NCBI GenBank assembly: GCA_016490735.1
Contig: JAEMWC010000390.1
Span: 462,501 to 526,500, forward strand
Direction of reading: 5' to 3'
From: Pachyseris speciosa
Taxonomy: Eukaryota; Cnidaria; Anthozoa; Scleractinia; Pachyseridae
DNA: 64,000 nt
Shown here in pieces: positions 40,601 to 53,234 of this stretch; positions within the stretch are counted from its first letter, which is position 1; the number at the start of each line of letters is the position of its first letter. The notes beneath the pieces are model-generated. The model worked only from the letters and a program-made list of their open reading frames with translations, was not told the origin of the DNA and ran no database searches. The position numbers and the translations under genes were made by a program.

Positions 40601-43600
40601 CTTCATCTTAATCAATCGACAAGATATTTTAAAATCAGCAATAGAAGAAGTTCAATTTTTAAAAGACCCCAGACTAACACTTTCAGTTGGGTTTTATGGT
40701 GAGAGTGCTGAGGATTATGGTGGCCCTCGGAAAGAATTCTTCCGCCTGTGTTTGCGAGAGATCAAAGCCAAGTACTTTGACAATGGCCTTAAAGGCCATC
40801 TTGCTAATGACTATGCAGCCATTGGGTTAATAATGGCCCTTAGCACGTTGCAGAATGGTAGTATTCCCAGATTTTTGAAAGAAGATCATCTCCTGGCACT
40901 TTTTTCTTCTGAAGAGCCATCAAATCCTTGTATCTCAAAGCTTCGCATTGGCTGTAAAACCCTGGGGCTTTATCAAATAGGAAATGGTATACCTAACTTC
41001 CTTTACCTTTTCAGACCTTCAGTAAGTTCAGCCTTATCAAGGAGAAAGTTGATTGCCCTTCTACCACCAAATTTCTCTGAAGAGGGCAGTAATGTACGTC
41101 GTTTTGAAACAGAAATTTATGATTTGTTTTCTAAATACACCAGGCTGGCTGCCAGTGGACAAAGGGGGTCAATCACCTTGGAACATATACTTCAATTTGT
41201 CACAGGCACTGATGAAGAGCCCCCACTTGGGTTTGGTGTAGCACCTTGTATAGAATTTGTTGAGGCAACAAGCCATGGCACAAATCCCCACACAGAATGC
41301 CCATTTCTACCTACTGCTAACACCTGTGCAAATACATTGTATTTACCAAGACGTGCAAAGGATGTGTTGTTGCCAAGTGAGGAACAACTCTTCAATCTTT
41401 ACGATTTATCATTTGCAAACGCATTTTTTGGAAATCTGTGAATTTAGATTCTGTTACTTTCTCAGTCGGTGCAATACTTTGTATCTCATCCTGTTGGTTA
41501 ATGTTTATAAGTGAAACGAGTAAGGAACAAAACATCACTTTTAGATGTTGTGACCATGTGGCATATAGTTGAGTGGGTGGGCTAGAGGTGCTACATTTAA
41601 AGGGGTTAGGTTTAGCTTGCCTTGGGACTATAGCTCGGATCACCAGGTCACCAGCTTTCCATGTAAACAATGGATTTTGAAGACTGGGCCTTAATTGAAG
41701 GGCTGAGAGCATAACCAACCCAAATGACTTTTAGGGCCTTTTTCTTGAAAAAGAGTGGGAAATGGTCAAAAAAAAATTATGGGGCAATTTTGTTCTATTG
41801 AATCAAAGGCCACATGCAAACATTCAGCTGATTTGGACCAGAAAAAGAAAAAAAACCCTAAAAGTCATTTGGGTCGGTTATGCTCTCAGCCCTTCAATTG
41901 TTGTATTTCCAGTTGAAATTATTGTATATAATGTTTAAATTTTATTTGAAATGCATGTTAGAATATGTTGAGTTTCAAGAAATGCTTACTTTGGATCACT
42001 TGCATTACAGCAAGAACATGTTTGGTTGTGCCTTATAATTGTGTTGTGCAATTCAGCAGCTGATTTAAAATGGGGCTGTTGAAATGTGAGGGTCATATAT
42101 GTGCTTAAGTACAAGAGTTTCTGTTTTATTGTACTGAAATAAAGTTGAAGTTAAAGGAAGTCATACTGAACGTTTTTGGCAACTTGTTAGCCATAGTCAA
42201 ATCCTAAATGTTCATTCTGCATTTAATTCATATTACCACACAATTTTTAACTTTGATTACGGCACATTGATCCCACGTAGTGATTGAAGATGGCCACATG
42301 ATTTGCCAAATAGGTATAGTGTTAACTGTTTTCAACGCTCTCTTTCACTATCTGATGGATGCTAGTGTAGATATCTATGCCCATTTGCATTGATGACATG
42401 AGTGGATCTATTCTCTCTAGAACTTTGGCCTGAACTGACTGATGTTCAACTGGCAATGTCACTGGAGGAACAACAACATTGTTGTTGCTATCCTCAAATG
42501 GAGATGGCCCATCTGGGTCAACACCATAGAACTCCAGGTCACTGGGATCCTCGTCTAACTGCCCACGTACCAAGGGGTTGTCCTCATTTAACATGCCATT
42601 GACCCACATCTGATATGGAGACCAATGGTTTGCTGTTCTTACCTTGTGGTGGTTGAAGGCCTCCATATATTCATGAAGTGCAAGGTTTATTCTTGGGAGG
42701 AATGTCAAATGTAGTGCAAATATATCCGTTGGGTTGTCAACGTTAAGCAGGCCTGTATCCTCCATTGCATAAAACACGTAATAGAAAAGGTGACACACAC
42801 ACCTGAAGACATCCCTCCAGAGCCTTTCAATTCTCTGATTTCTCGTGGAGGGACCAGCAATGAAACTTCCCCTACCTTCACCTCTTGTTTCCACCATAGC
42901 ATCGCAAACTAGTACATTCTCCACACCATGGTCCACACGAATACGTGACGGCCACAGCCCATCTTTTTCAATTGCATTCAAAAAGAGTTCCAAAACAGTT
43001 TGTGAAAGATTATTATTGCTGCATCTGAGAAACACAATTCGTCTAGAGAAACCATCTATGCATCCGTGGATTATAAAACCCCAGCGAATGAGAGAATGAT
43101 GTCCATCTAAATGCCACAGAGAATTTGGCCACGGCACGGAGTATTGCCTACGAGAAACAACAATTCCCCACCTCAAGGCAGTATTCGCTGGATCCACCCT
43201 TGCCAAACACTCACGAATTCTTCTTCTTTGAACCCTCAGTCCAACTGACTTAAGGTACCCGGCTAAGTACGTTTGCCCGGTTGTTAATCCATGACGACCC
43301 ATATATTCCAAGACTAATTCATCCAGTTCCGCATCCGATAACAAACTAAAATGCGCCGTGCTTTGCAAGCCATATGATTGTACTCTACGATAAATTGTCC
43401 AACGAGACACACCAAACAACCAAGAAATTTTTTCCAATGAAAATCCAAGTCCTAGAAGATCTTCTAATGTTTCAGCGGATATATAGAATTGTGGTCTCCC
43501 AGGATTTCCCGTTCTGAGAATTTCACATTTACGTTGAGAAACTGACGAGGGTTTTACTGCAAGCGTTTTAAGATGATTTTCCGTAGCCCGCAGTACTTCT

Positions 43601-46600
43601 GAAAACGCTGAAGCTAGTGATTCCCACTCGATCCGATCTTGCTCAATGTCAGTTAAGGCAATAGAACTCAAAAGACTGACGGTTCGATCGAGAACTACAG
43701 ATTGTGCTTGCAAGTCATTGATGTCCGTTGCATTGTTGCGTATACATTCCTCTGTCCTATCGAGCACTGACGACAAAAATTCAGGTAAGTCTTTTTCCAC
43801 GTCAAATTCTGACTCAATGTCCGCCATATTGCTAGTTAACTTTCCCGCGCGAAAACATAATACCTCCAGTATCTTAAAGTGCCCGTATGGTTATCATTTC
43901 CGGTCAATCACCGGAAGCGATTTTGAATTGAAATTGAATGCCATTGAATTTCATTGAATTGAAATTGAATTTTCATTGAATTGAAATTGAATTTTCATTG
44001 AATTGAATTTGAATTTTCATTGAATTGAATTTGAATTGTCATTGAATTGCCATTGAATTTCATTGAATTGAATTTGAATATTCATTGAATTGAAATTGAA
44101 TTTTCATTGAATTGCCATTGAATTTCATTGAATTGAATTTGAATATTCATTGAATTGAAATTGAATTTTCATTGAATTGCCATTGAATTTCATTGAATTG
44201 GAATTGAATTGTCATTGAATTGAATTTGAATTTCATTGAATTGAACTTGAATTTCAGCATTGAATATTGCTACAATTGGCTTGCCATACCGTAGCCACCC
44301 TGGCGCGCTGGCGACGCGACAAAATTTGAAAAGATCGCATCACCAGTGCGAGCAAAAAATCGCTCGTGTAGCCGCGGCTTAAAGTCGCTCGAATTTCCTC
44401 TTTGCTTGCATCAATACACAAGGTTAAACTAATAATGAAAAAACTACAGGGTAAAAGCCTTTTTTTTTTGGAAGGAAAAGCGATCAAAGCAATGTTCGTG
44501 ACTGATCGAGACAACGTTAATTTATTTGCTTTCCTTGCGGTTTCATCTCGCATCTGATTGGTGGCTACGCAATGGACCTGTCAAAATCAAATCAAAGTGT
44601 TCACGGTTTTTTGACTTTCATAGTAACTCAAGCAGAAGCTGTTCTGATTTAGCATACTTCAACCTCTGGAAACACCTTTACGACTTCCTTCTGAGTTCAG
44701 ATGACGTTTCCTTACTATGGAAATTTAGCCCTCTTACAGTGTTTGTATGCAATTCCGTTGTCAAAAAAATGAGTGAAGCGCTTGTTTCTTAAGCCTCCTT
44801 CGCAGACGTCTTTGGGCTCGTCACGCGTTCCTTGCCCACGAACGTCTGCTGAACTGAACTGCCACTTCCGTTCGTCGGCGGTTAGCCTTTGTTTTGAAGA
44901 AACCAATAACGACCTTCGTAAGAATGGAAATCGACACCCGATTCACGTGCATCGTCTGCGAAAATAATCCAGGGGTCGAAGTCTTACATTCCATAAATTG
45001 GAAAACGAACTATGATTGGCTAACCGCCGCGAACGGAAATGGTAGTTCAGTTCAGCAGACGTTCGTGGGCAAAGAACGCGTGACAAGCCCAAGACGTCTG
45101 CGAAGGAGGCTACTTGTTTCTCAGCAAAAAGTTATCTTGCTAGTTAATGGTACTAGGCAAAGGGTTCCACTAACAAACTTTAAGGGATTTAGCCGTGCCA
45201 CAAAACTTTCTCTGGCTTTTTGAATTTTCCATACATTCGTCTGTTATTTTTCCCCGGGAATTTTTCAGCCCGCGGCAAAAATTTACAGACGAATGTATGG
45301 AAAAATTTTAAAAAGCCAGAGAATGTTTTCTCGCACGGCTCCCTCAAATTTTGTCAGTGGAACCCTTTGCCTGATACTATTAATTAGCAATACATATTTT
45401 TGCTGAGAAACAGGCGCTTCACGCATTTATTTGACAAAGGAATTGCATACAAACACTGTAATTTGTGTTCTTTTTGCCTACCCGCCAAGATGGCGCCTGA
45501 AACCGTGATAACACTTATTGAAAGATGTCTCGCGACGAGATACGAAATTTCCACTTTTGGCCCGTCGCAGTTAAAAGGACGGAGGCTTACATTACTTCCC
45601 TGCTTGCCCAAAGATAGGTTACTGAAATTAGCCGTATAAGAATTTTCCAGGGCAATTTATTTGATCAGTTGTGATCATCACATTTCAGGGTGTGGTCCAG
45701 CACCAAAGCTATTAGCAGAAGATTGTTTTGATCTGGGGTTGATTGCGTACCAGGCGGGGCGATATGGACAGGGACTGGAATGGCTAAGGATGGCAGACAA
45801 ACTGACACGTCAGGGAGCGCATGCTGGAGTGGTTAATCATACTCAAATATTAGAATATCTGGCGTGGGCAGAGTACATCGTAAGAATCAATCCCTACTTT
45901 TTATATATCGCGTTTATATGTTTGTAGATTGTTTCTTGATATTGGGTTAGCCTTTCATTCCTACTTTCTGTTTGATTATTGTCAATCAGGAAATTGTTGA
46001 TTTTTAGTTTGACCATTGCTGTGTAGTTTGGGATAACATTGGCGATCACCTCAGCTGCAACCACCTACACCGTACGACTAAATAAACACCTTGCGCCATA
46101 GTGAACTTGGCTTTTCCAGCCTCAGGGGCAAAGAAACCGGTTCGACTTTGAAAACGTAATCGATTTTCGAACAAAATGGAGAGATCAGAAGCTTCATAAT
46201 TGAAATGAAAGTGCTGCCTTTGTAATGACATCTGCAAATGGTTAGACTTTCTAGTCTTCTCGGATAAAGACGATAAACCGTATGCCCCGTCTCACGACTC
46301 TTCATACTTGATTCTGTGGGACGTTAAAGAACCCACTCACTGTTCGAAAAGAGTAGGGGACGTAGTCCCCGGTGTGGTGGCCTGTCTCTACTTGAATGTG
46401 GTTATGGGGGAGGGATTTGCAGTTATGGGGCTAGAGTAATTGGCGCAAGCTGTTGTAGTGTCCCTGCCAGGTCTCTGGCGAAGCTAATAAAATAAAATAA
46501 AATAAAAGAAATAAACATTGAGAATTTTGTAACAGGAGGCTAGAATTTAACATCGGGATTTAACTTGATTACCACAGAACCATCTGTTCAAAGTCATAAC

Positions 46601-49600
46601 TATTTTTCTTTACTTTTCAGAAAGGGAATCCCGAACGTTCTCTAAATCTTACTCTAGAAATAGTAAAAATAGGTAAGACATTATTTAAAACTGACTAAAT
46701 TGCGTTTTATGTCAAATTGGTTAGTATCAACGCGGAGCTGATAGTGTAAATTGACCACCGTACGGGGATTCAAAAAGCTGACGTTTCGAGCGTTAGCCCT
46801 TCGTCTCTTTTCGCGGTGGTCAATTTACATTATCAACTCCGTTGATAAACTAAATTTTCGTGTTTCACTCCCCCACCGACGTAGCACCACAGTTTCTTTA
46901 GATACTAACCCCCTTTATCCATGTGCGTTTTACGGAATATGCATGTCTCCACTCATCCTCTGAACTATTAGATAACTTTTAGATAGCCTGACTGCAATTT
47001 CTGTGCTAATGAACTCAACACATTACTTACTGAGGAGTGAAGAAAAGAGGCAACCGCCCTCTCCATTCCACTTTCGACACTTTCCGTTCGCTCCATATAC
47101 CAACTTGAAGCAAGCAAGAATATTACTGGCTACCAAATGAAGAACGCGAGTGATGAAAGTGTCTAATTGATCTCCTAATGGTGTATTGTTCATCTGCTGA
47201 GAGACTTCAACAGGCCATAGAATTCGTCCCGTAGAAATCCTTTGAGGGACAGAACTCATTCATTAAATTAAAAACTCTCGTATTTACTTACTGTAATTCA
47301 TTTGCAAACAAAAGGCTGTCCGATGTTACCGATGTAGCAGCTCTCGTAAGGTCTCACGTGAATGGTTAGCGCCCCTTCAGGTGAACAAAACAACAAACAA
47401 CAGAAACAATGGACCTTAGCCTTAAAATAACAGAGGTGCAACACTATCCCCGCCAATGAAATTGAGAGCTTATAGGAGCTGCAACACTACATTGTTCTGT
47501 CCGTCGTATCCGTGAGAGGTATAGTTAGTAAGCTATGATGTAGCTTTATATTTGCTTTCTTCGGAACGAAGCAATAAACTTGAGCGAAATGGCACTGGGA
47601 CTATGTGTCTGATAGTTTCCTTGAAACAATATTGTGCTTTTAAATTTTCACTTCTTTTGCATATATTTGCATCATTGAATACTAGGAAATATTGTTAGTG
47701 ATTGAATGAGCCAATCAAATTGCGTTATTTGTAATTCATACTCATGCTTAGCTCCACACAGCAAACAAGCCAAAGAAAATGTCATACATTACCAAAGAGT
47801 GGTTAAACAAGGTGCGAGTGAGACCTATGAACAAACCAAAGCAAAGGAGGAAGCAATCAATACGGCTGAATTCACACGCGGGCAGTACGCAACGCTGTGC
47901 AGGGGTGATACAAGCGAGGTACCAGTCTACTCCGGCTCTATTAGCTATGGTGTAACAATTAAGAGGCTAGGGTAGTCACAACAAGGGGGCCATCTGAACG
48001 TGACAGAGGTCTATCTATTTTGAAGATGCTAGATGCTAAAGGAAATCTTCGATCTAACGGCTCAACTTTAGGACTAGAGTGTCTGCTCTAAGTGGAGTCG
48101 TAGTGACCCACTACCCATACCCAGACACCCTGGCACCTTGTCAGCTGCGCTTTCACTATTTTGTTCTTACGACACGATTGCGTTGTTCTACTTCACCCAG
48201 AGTACTCCCCAAGGGAACCTCATTTGCTGGTACCAGGGACGAAAGAATCCACTGCTCATACTCAGACCCATTAAGGTAGAAATGGTTTGGCGAAAGCCCC
48301 GGATATTCATCTTCAGAGATCTCGTTAGTCCAGCTGAAGCTGAAAGAATCAAAGCTGCAGCTACACCAAGGGTATGTGATCATGAATTTTAACTGCGAGT
48401 GGAAAGGCCTGTAAATTCAGTTGTGTGAGTGTAAGTCTTCAGATATCTATAGAATAGAGCCGACTATGCCTCAAGACTGCTAGCAGTCCCTTTTCTGATA
48501 GTCGGAGCTCGACGGACCGCAATCTATCAAGAGCGCAATGAGTAATAGTGCGTAAGACTGGAACGAGTAGAAAATAGCGTAAAGAGACTGGAGAGAGACT
48601 CCCCTCAGCGAATTCTTTTCGGTTATCACTGGAAAGGACACTCCAAAATAAGGTGAGACGTTTCGTGATGCTTATACAATACAAAATCTCAAAATTATCG
48701 TGGAACATTTGGTGACGTTATGTGGCAATCACCACCGACGACCTCAGTGTTAACCCGAAACAACACTCTGTTTGAAGGCAGAGAAGAACTGCTGGGTTAG
48801 ACACTGATCTCTAGTGATTAGGCCTAAGCGCTGACTCGAAAATGTTAGCTTTCATATACTGTTATGGTGACACCATATAAATTTGTTAAAATTTGCCTCC
48901 CTCTTCAGTTACCAATAGTTGGTGTAGTGGATATGGATATCGTTGTGACGTCTATAACCCGGGTTCGACCCTTTGTATGCTCTTTTCAAAGATTTTTTTA
49001 ACTTCGTGAAAACTGAACTTTATATACACAAGAATAAGTGTGTGACCTGACTTTGGAGTATCCATTCTAGTTACGACCAATTCACTTCGGGTTAATTTCA
49101 CCAGTCTCGCCGCGCTATTGGCGTGAGCTCCCCCGTACTATCCAGAAAGGGACAGCAAGCAGTCTACTGTAGCTTTCGTAAGTAACAATTTTTTTAACGG
49201 TAAAATGAAAGACGGGGTTTCATTGCGTCTAACTGATACGGGGTTGCACCCTCGCCTACTTTACCGCCATAAAAATCAAGAGAAAATTACGTAACTTAAA
49301 CAAATAACCATCATCATCATATCATCATTATCATCATCATCATCATCATCATCACTTGTATAGCGCCATCTATCCAGTCCTGCTTAGACGCTTTACAAAA
49401 TCGAGAAATGAAATAAAGAACTAAGTCAATATTTAAGCAAACATCTAAAAAAATTGTGATAGTTAAGGGAAATAGCTCGTGCAAAAATGAATGTCTTTTG
49501 TATGTCTAATGTCTCTCTCTTCCTAACCTGGCAGCTAAAAAGGGCAACTGTATTCAACAAGGAAACTGGTGAATTGCAAAACGCAGATTACAGAGTAAGC

Positions 49601-52509
49601 AAAAGGTACCACTTAGCTTCCCATGCTAATGACCTGGGTGATTTCTTGCCACTTGAGTCGGGAACTCAATATAGAAGGAACAAGTATTCACTGGGAACAT
49701 GGCCTCGTTAGATGTTAAGGATACTTCACAAATTAATGTGATCAAGTAAGCTGAAGCCACTCAAAAGGCACTAAGGCCACAAGGTAGCGGGCATTACCCC
49801 TTAAATCTACCAAAGAAAAGACTGAGCCCAAGCATTAGCAGCCATGGACAGCTGTTTCGGCCTTGTTAGGCCTCATCAGCAAGGCATAGCTAATGCTCAG
49901 GCTCAAGTACCCAAATATCAATAAAACAAGCAATGAAAACGTAAAGCTTGTGGGATGTGGCTGGAGTGACAAGGATACTTCACAAACTAATGTGATTAAG
50001 TAAGCTGAAGCCACTCAAAAGGCACTAAGGCCACAAGGTAGCGGGCATTACCCCTTAAATCTACTAAAGCAAAGATTGAGGCCAAGCATTAGCAGCCATG
50101 GACAGCTGTTTCGGCCTTGTTAGGCCTTTACGTTTTCATTGCTTGTTTTATTGATATGTGGGTACTTGAGCATTAGCTATGCCATGCTGATGAGGCCTAA
50201 CAAGGCCGAAACAGCTGTCCATGGCTGCTAATGCTTGGGCTCAATCTTTGCTTTGGTAGATTTTAGGAGTAATGCCCGCTACCATGTGGCCTTAGTGCCT
50301 TTTGAGTGGCTTCAGCTTACTTGATCACATTAATTTGTGAAGTATCCTTGTCACTCCAGCCACATCCCACAAGCTTTACGTTTTCATTGCTCGTTACATG
50401 TTACTCTACTGGCTTCATTGTTACTATGTTTCACTACTCATTGCGAACTATCGGGACCAACAAGGAAGTTATTTGGGTCATCCAAACCAAAGAACGGCTG
50501 AGTACGAACCATTGGGACAACTGTTGTAGGGCGCCAATAAATCATCTTATCATTCGATACTTTTTTCCCTTCTTTTTCATTGGCCCAGAGCCTACCACGT
50601 GACCTACAAATAACTGCCTACAAATAATGGTCTGCTCGTGCGTAGTACCGTCCAACTATGATTTTGCTACAAATAATCTGCTCATGCGTAGTTCTGTCCA
50701 CGCGTCCAAGCTCTTCAAATTAAGAGAAAAATAGCAGATCGTTTCACGCTTCCCGAAAATAATTATGAAAAACAAGCTCGATGATCGAATGATTAAACTT
50801 TTATTGAACTTGGTTTTCGAAAAATATCGTGATTTGCCAGTGTCTCGCAGATCAATTATTTGCCTCAGCCTTCGGCGTCGGCAAATAATTGAATTGCTCA
50901 CCACTGACAAATCACGATCTTTTGCTCAACCTCGTGCAATAATTTTTTATTATTTTCCAAACCGTTGTGATATAGTCTAAATATGGTCATAGCGCTCTCA
51001 TTATTCATCATGCGTACTGAACAGATATCCTGCGATATACGTTATTTGGCGTGTTGCGGAGAAAATGGCGACTTTTCCGGCCTTTTTTTTTTTTTCAATT
51101 TACTCAGGATATTGTGCTTTCTTATAAATGTGTTGAATAATAAAACAGTTATCTTACTCAATATTGCAGATTATTATTCAACAAATGTGGTCATAGAGCG
51201 CTCAATATTCGTCATGCGCACTCAACAGATATCTTTGGCGATCTGCACCGTTTGCAAGACCTCACAGGATTGGTTAAAAAACAAAACAATAGAGCCTTGC
51301 CCTAAAACAATAGATTTGAAGCCCATAAAGATCCAATTAATGAAATTAATTATTTTGCGAAATCGAGCTAATGATCAGGCGATATTTCGCAAGCCGATAT
51401 TCGGCTGGGCTGCACCTCCACCTCTTTAAAAAGAGGTGCAGCCCAGCCGAATATCGGCTTGCGAAATATCGCCTGATCCTTAGCTCGATTTCGCAAGATA
51501 ATTGTTAAATATTGCCTGATTTTGCAGGATAACTGTTAATTAGCGCACGGGAAAACCAGGATTCTGGAACCACCCTTTATATGGGTCCTTTCCCAAGAAA
51601 CGTTGCGTGTCAACCCACATAGCGGCTGAACTGTACTGTACCAGATGATAGTTACCGTAGTTTGAAAAGGTTCGGTTTTGTACAGGGTGGATGTTGCCGG
51701 AGGTACATGGGTTTGATAGCTTGAAGCGTTTAACTCACAAAGTTCTTCACCTGTATATATAGCGCCTGGCTTGAAAGCGAGGATGATGAGGTCATTGCGA
51801 GAGTGAACCATCGTATTGGAGCCGTGACAGGCCTGGACATGAGTACTGCAGAACCCTTACAGGTAACTTCACTTAAATTTTGTTTAGATTTCTCGGCATC
51901 AGCTAAACTAGCATACAGTTGGAAGTTTCTTTTTCTGACTCTCAGCTATCGCTTAATCAAGCATATTCTGTCAAATGACGCAAGCTATTAAATGCCAAAA
52001 GGTTAGCGCTTTGTTATCACAATAAGACCTTTTTCTTTATTTTTTTCTCAGATAGCAAATTATGGAATGGCAGGACAATATGAATATCACTTCGACTTTG
52101 GAGTAAGTTGAGTGATTTGTCCCTAGCTAGCAGGCCCAGGGTCTCTGCTTTTAGACCCAGATTAACCGAAGCAGTCTAAAGATGCTTTCTAAGTACAATT
52201 AAAATAACAAAATATAGCCTATTATTAAGGACCATTGTTTGGAATATATGAATGATAACTTCACTGGCATTAGCAATAACCTGGAAGTTCCAAAACCATC
52301 ATGGATCCTGTGTCGTATTTCGTATTTATTTAACTTTTAAATCTTGTATTTGTACATAGTTTTCTATCTATATTATTATCAGTACGAATGTAATGCTTAT
52401 ATGCATATTGTAGTTTCAGTACATTGTTGTGGTCAGGGCTCCCACTGATAGCAGACTGAGTTTTCGCATCTGAAGGGCTACCCTGAGGGGTATAAATCAA
52501 TACAGGTTG

Positions 52510-52558
<49 letters not shown>

Positions 52559-53203
52559 CCGAAACTTGATACCACTGATTTTCATTATTTCATTTGGACA
52601 ACACCATACCTCGTCACTGGAAATAACTGGGACAAATTTGCGACAAAAAAAGACTAATAAAGAACGTTTTAAAACATCATTTGTGCCGCCTAAAATCATG
52701 AAGGAGTGAAGTTCCGTTTATTTATCTTTGTGCTATCTTTCATTACTTGCAGGATCCAGGTTCACCTTTGGATAGATCGCCGAATGGAAACCGTATTGCC
52801 ACCGTTCTTATTTATGTAATGAATATGTTTTATTTTTCGCTATCTCCACTGTACGTAAGAATATATGACGCATCTCATTGAAATATCTCTCCGTCACCAA
52901 CCTTCTCGTCTTCAAATCATGTGTACAATATATTTGGTTAAGAAAGACGTGGGATAAGAAAGGGACTGATTTATTGACTGTTTGGGGTGGAATATGATGT
53001 GATGTGGCGAGATCAAACCACTTTTTTTTTCAAACCCGCGTCAACGGTATTTACGGCCAGGAGCCCATGAATTGGGCTCCTGCCACGGCCGATTCCCAGA
53101 CTCGACGTCACACGCGGGTTGAGTTTGTTATTGGTTCTCTTCTCTGTTCCGAGAGGTTTTTCTCCGGATATTCCGGTTTTCCACTCTCCTCAAAAACCAA
53201 CAC

Positions 53204-53234
<31 letters not shown>

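Larger units (their letters stand above)
38523..44626. mobile_element. Two-gene DNA transposon with long TIRs carrying HECT ligase and integrase-like transposase
   Basis: The element lies inside the 33281-45688 intron of P4HA gene 2. Its ends are long inverted repeats: 38523 onward starts TTACTGTGAAAGTC, and the complement of 44626 downward starts TTACTATGAAAGTC. Both arms continue through CCGTGAACACTTTGATTT, GGTCCATTG and CTTTAAGCCGCGGCTACACG to CAAGCCAATTGTAGCAAT, and then into arrays rich in TTCAATTCAATG (38749-39056 and 43926-44258). By eye the aligned arms look roughly 85-90% identical. The right arm carries about 144 bp (44397-44540) absent from the left. Between the arms, an intact HECT protein gene (plus) and an intact DDE transposase gene (minus) converge. 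No clear target-site duplication is visible, so the exact outer boundaries are uncertain by a few bases. The integrase-like transposase suggests kinship with Ginger-type or other retroviral-integrase-like DNA transposons; the family was not confirmed. Confidence 0.85.
49719..50393. mobile_element. Second retrozyme-like array with units in opposing orientation
   Basis: In intron 7 of P4HA gene 2. From 49719 to about 50127 the repeat is on the minus strand (one complete and one truncated unit, hammerhead spacing 255 nt). From about 50128 to 50393 it is on the plus strand with one complete hammerhead. The unit sequence is the same family as the array at 717-1234 (shared GTAGCGGGCATTACCCCTTA on the minus copies). 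The junction near 50127 cuts the second minus-strand hammerhead in its stem II. No protein is encoded. Confidence 0.8.

Noticed and set aside
43828..44258. Tandem TTCAAT array considered as an independent satellite
   Set aside because: It is an integral, mirrored part of the transposon ends.
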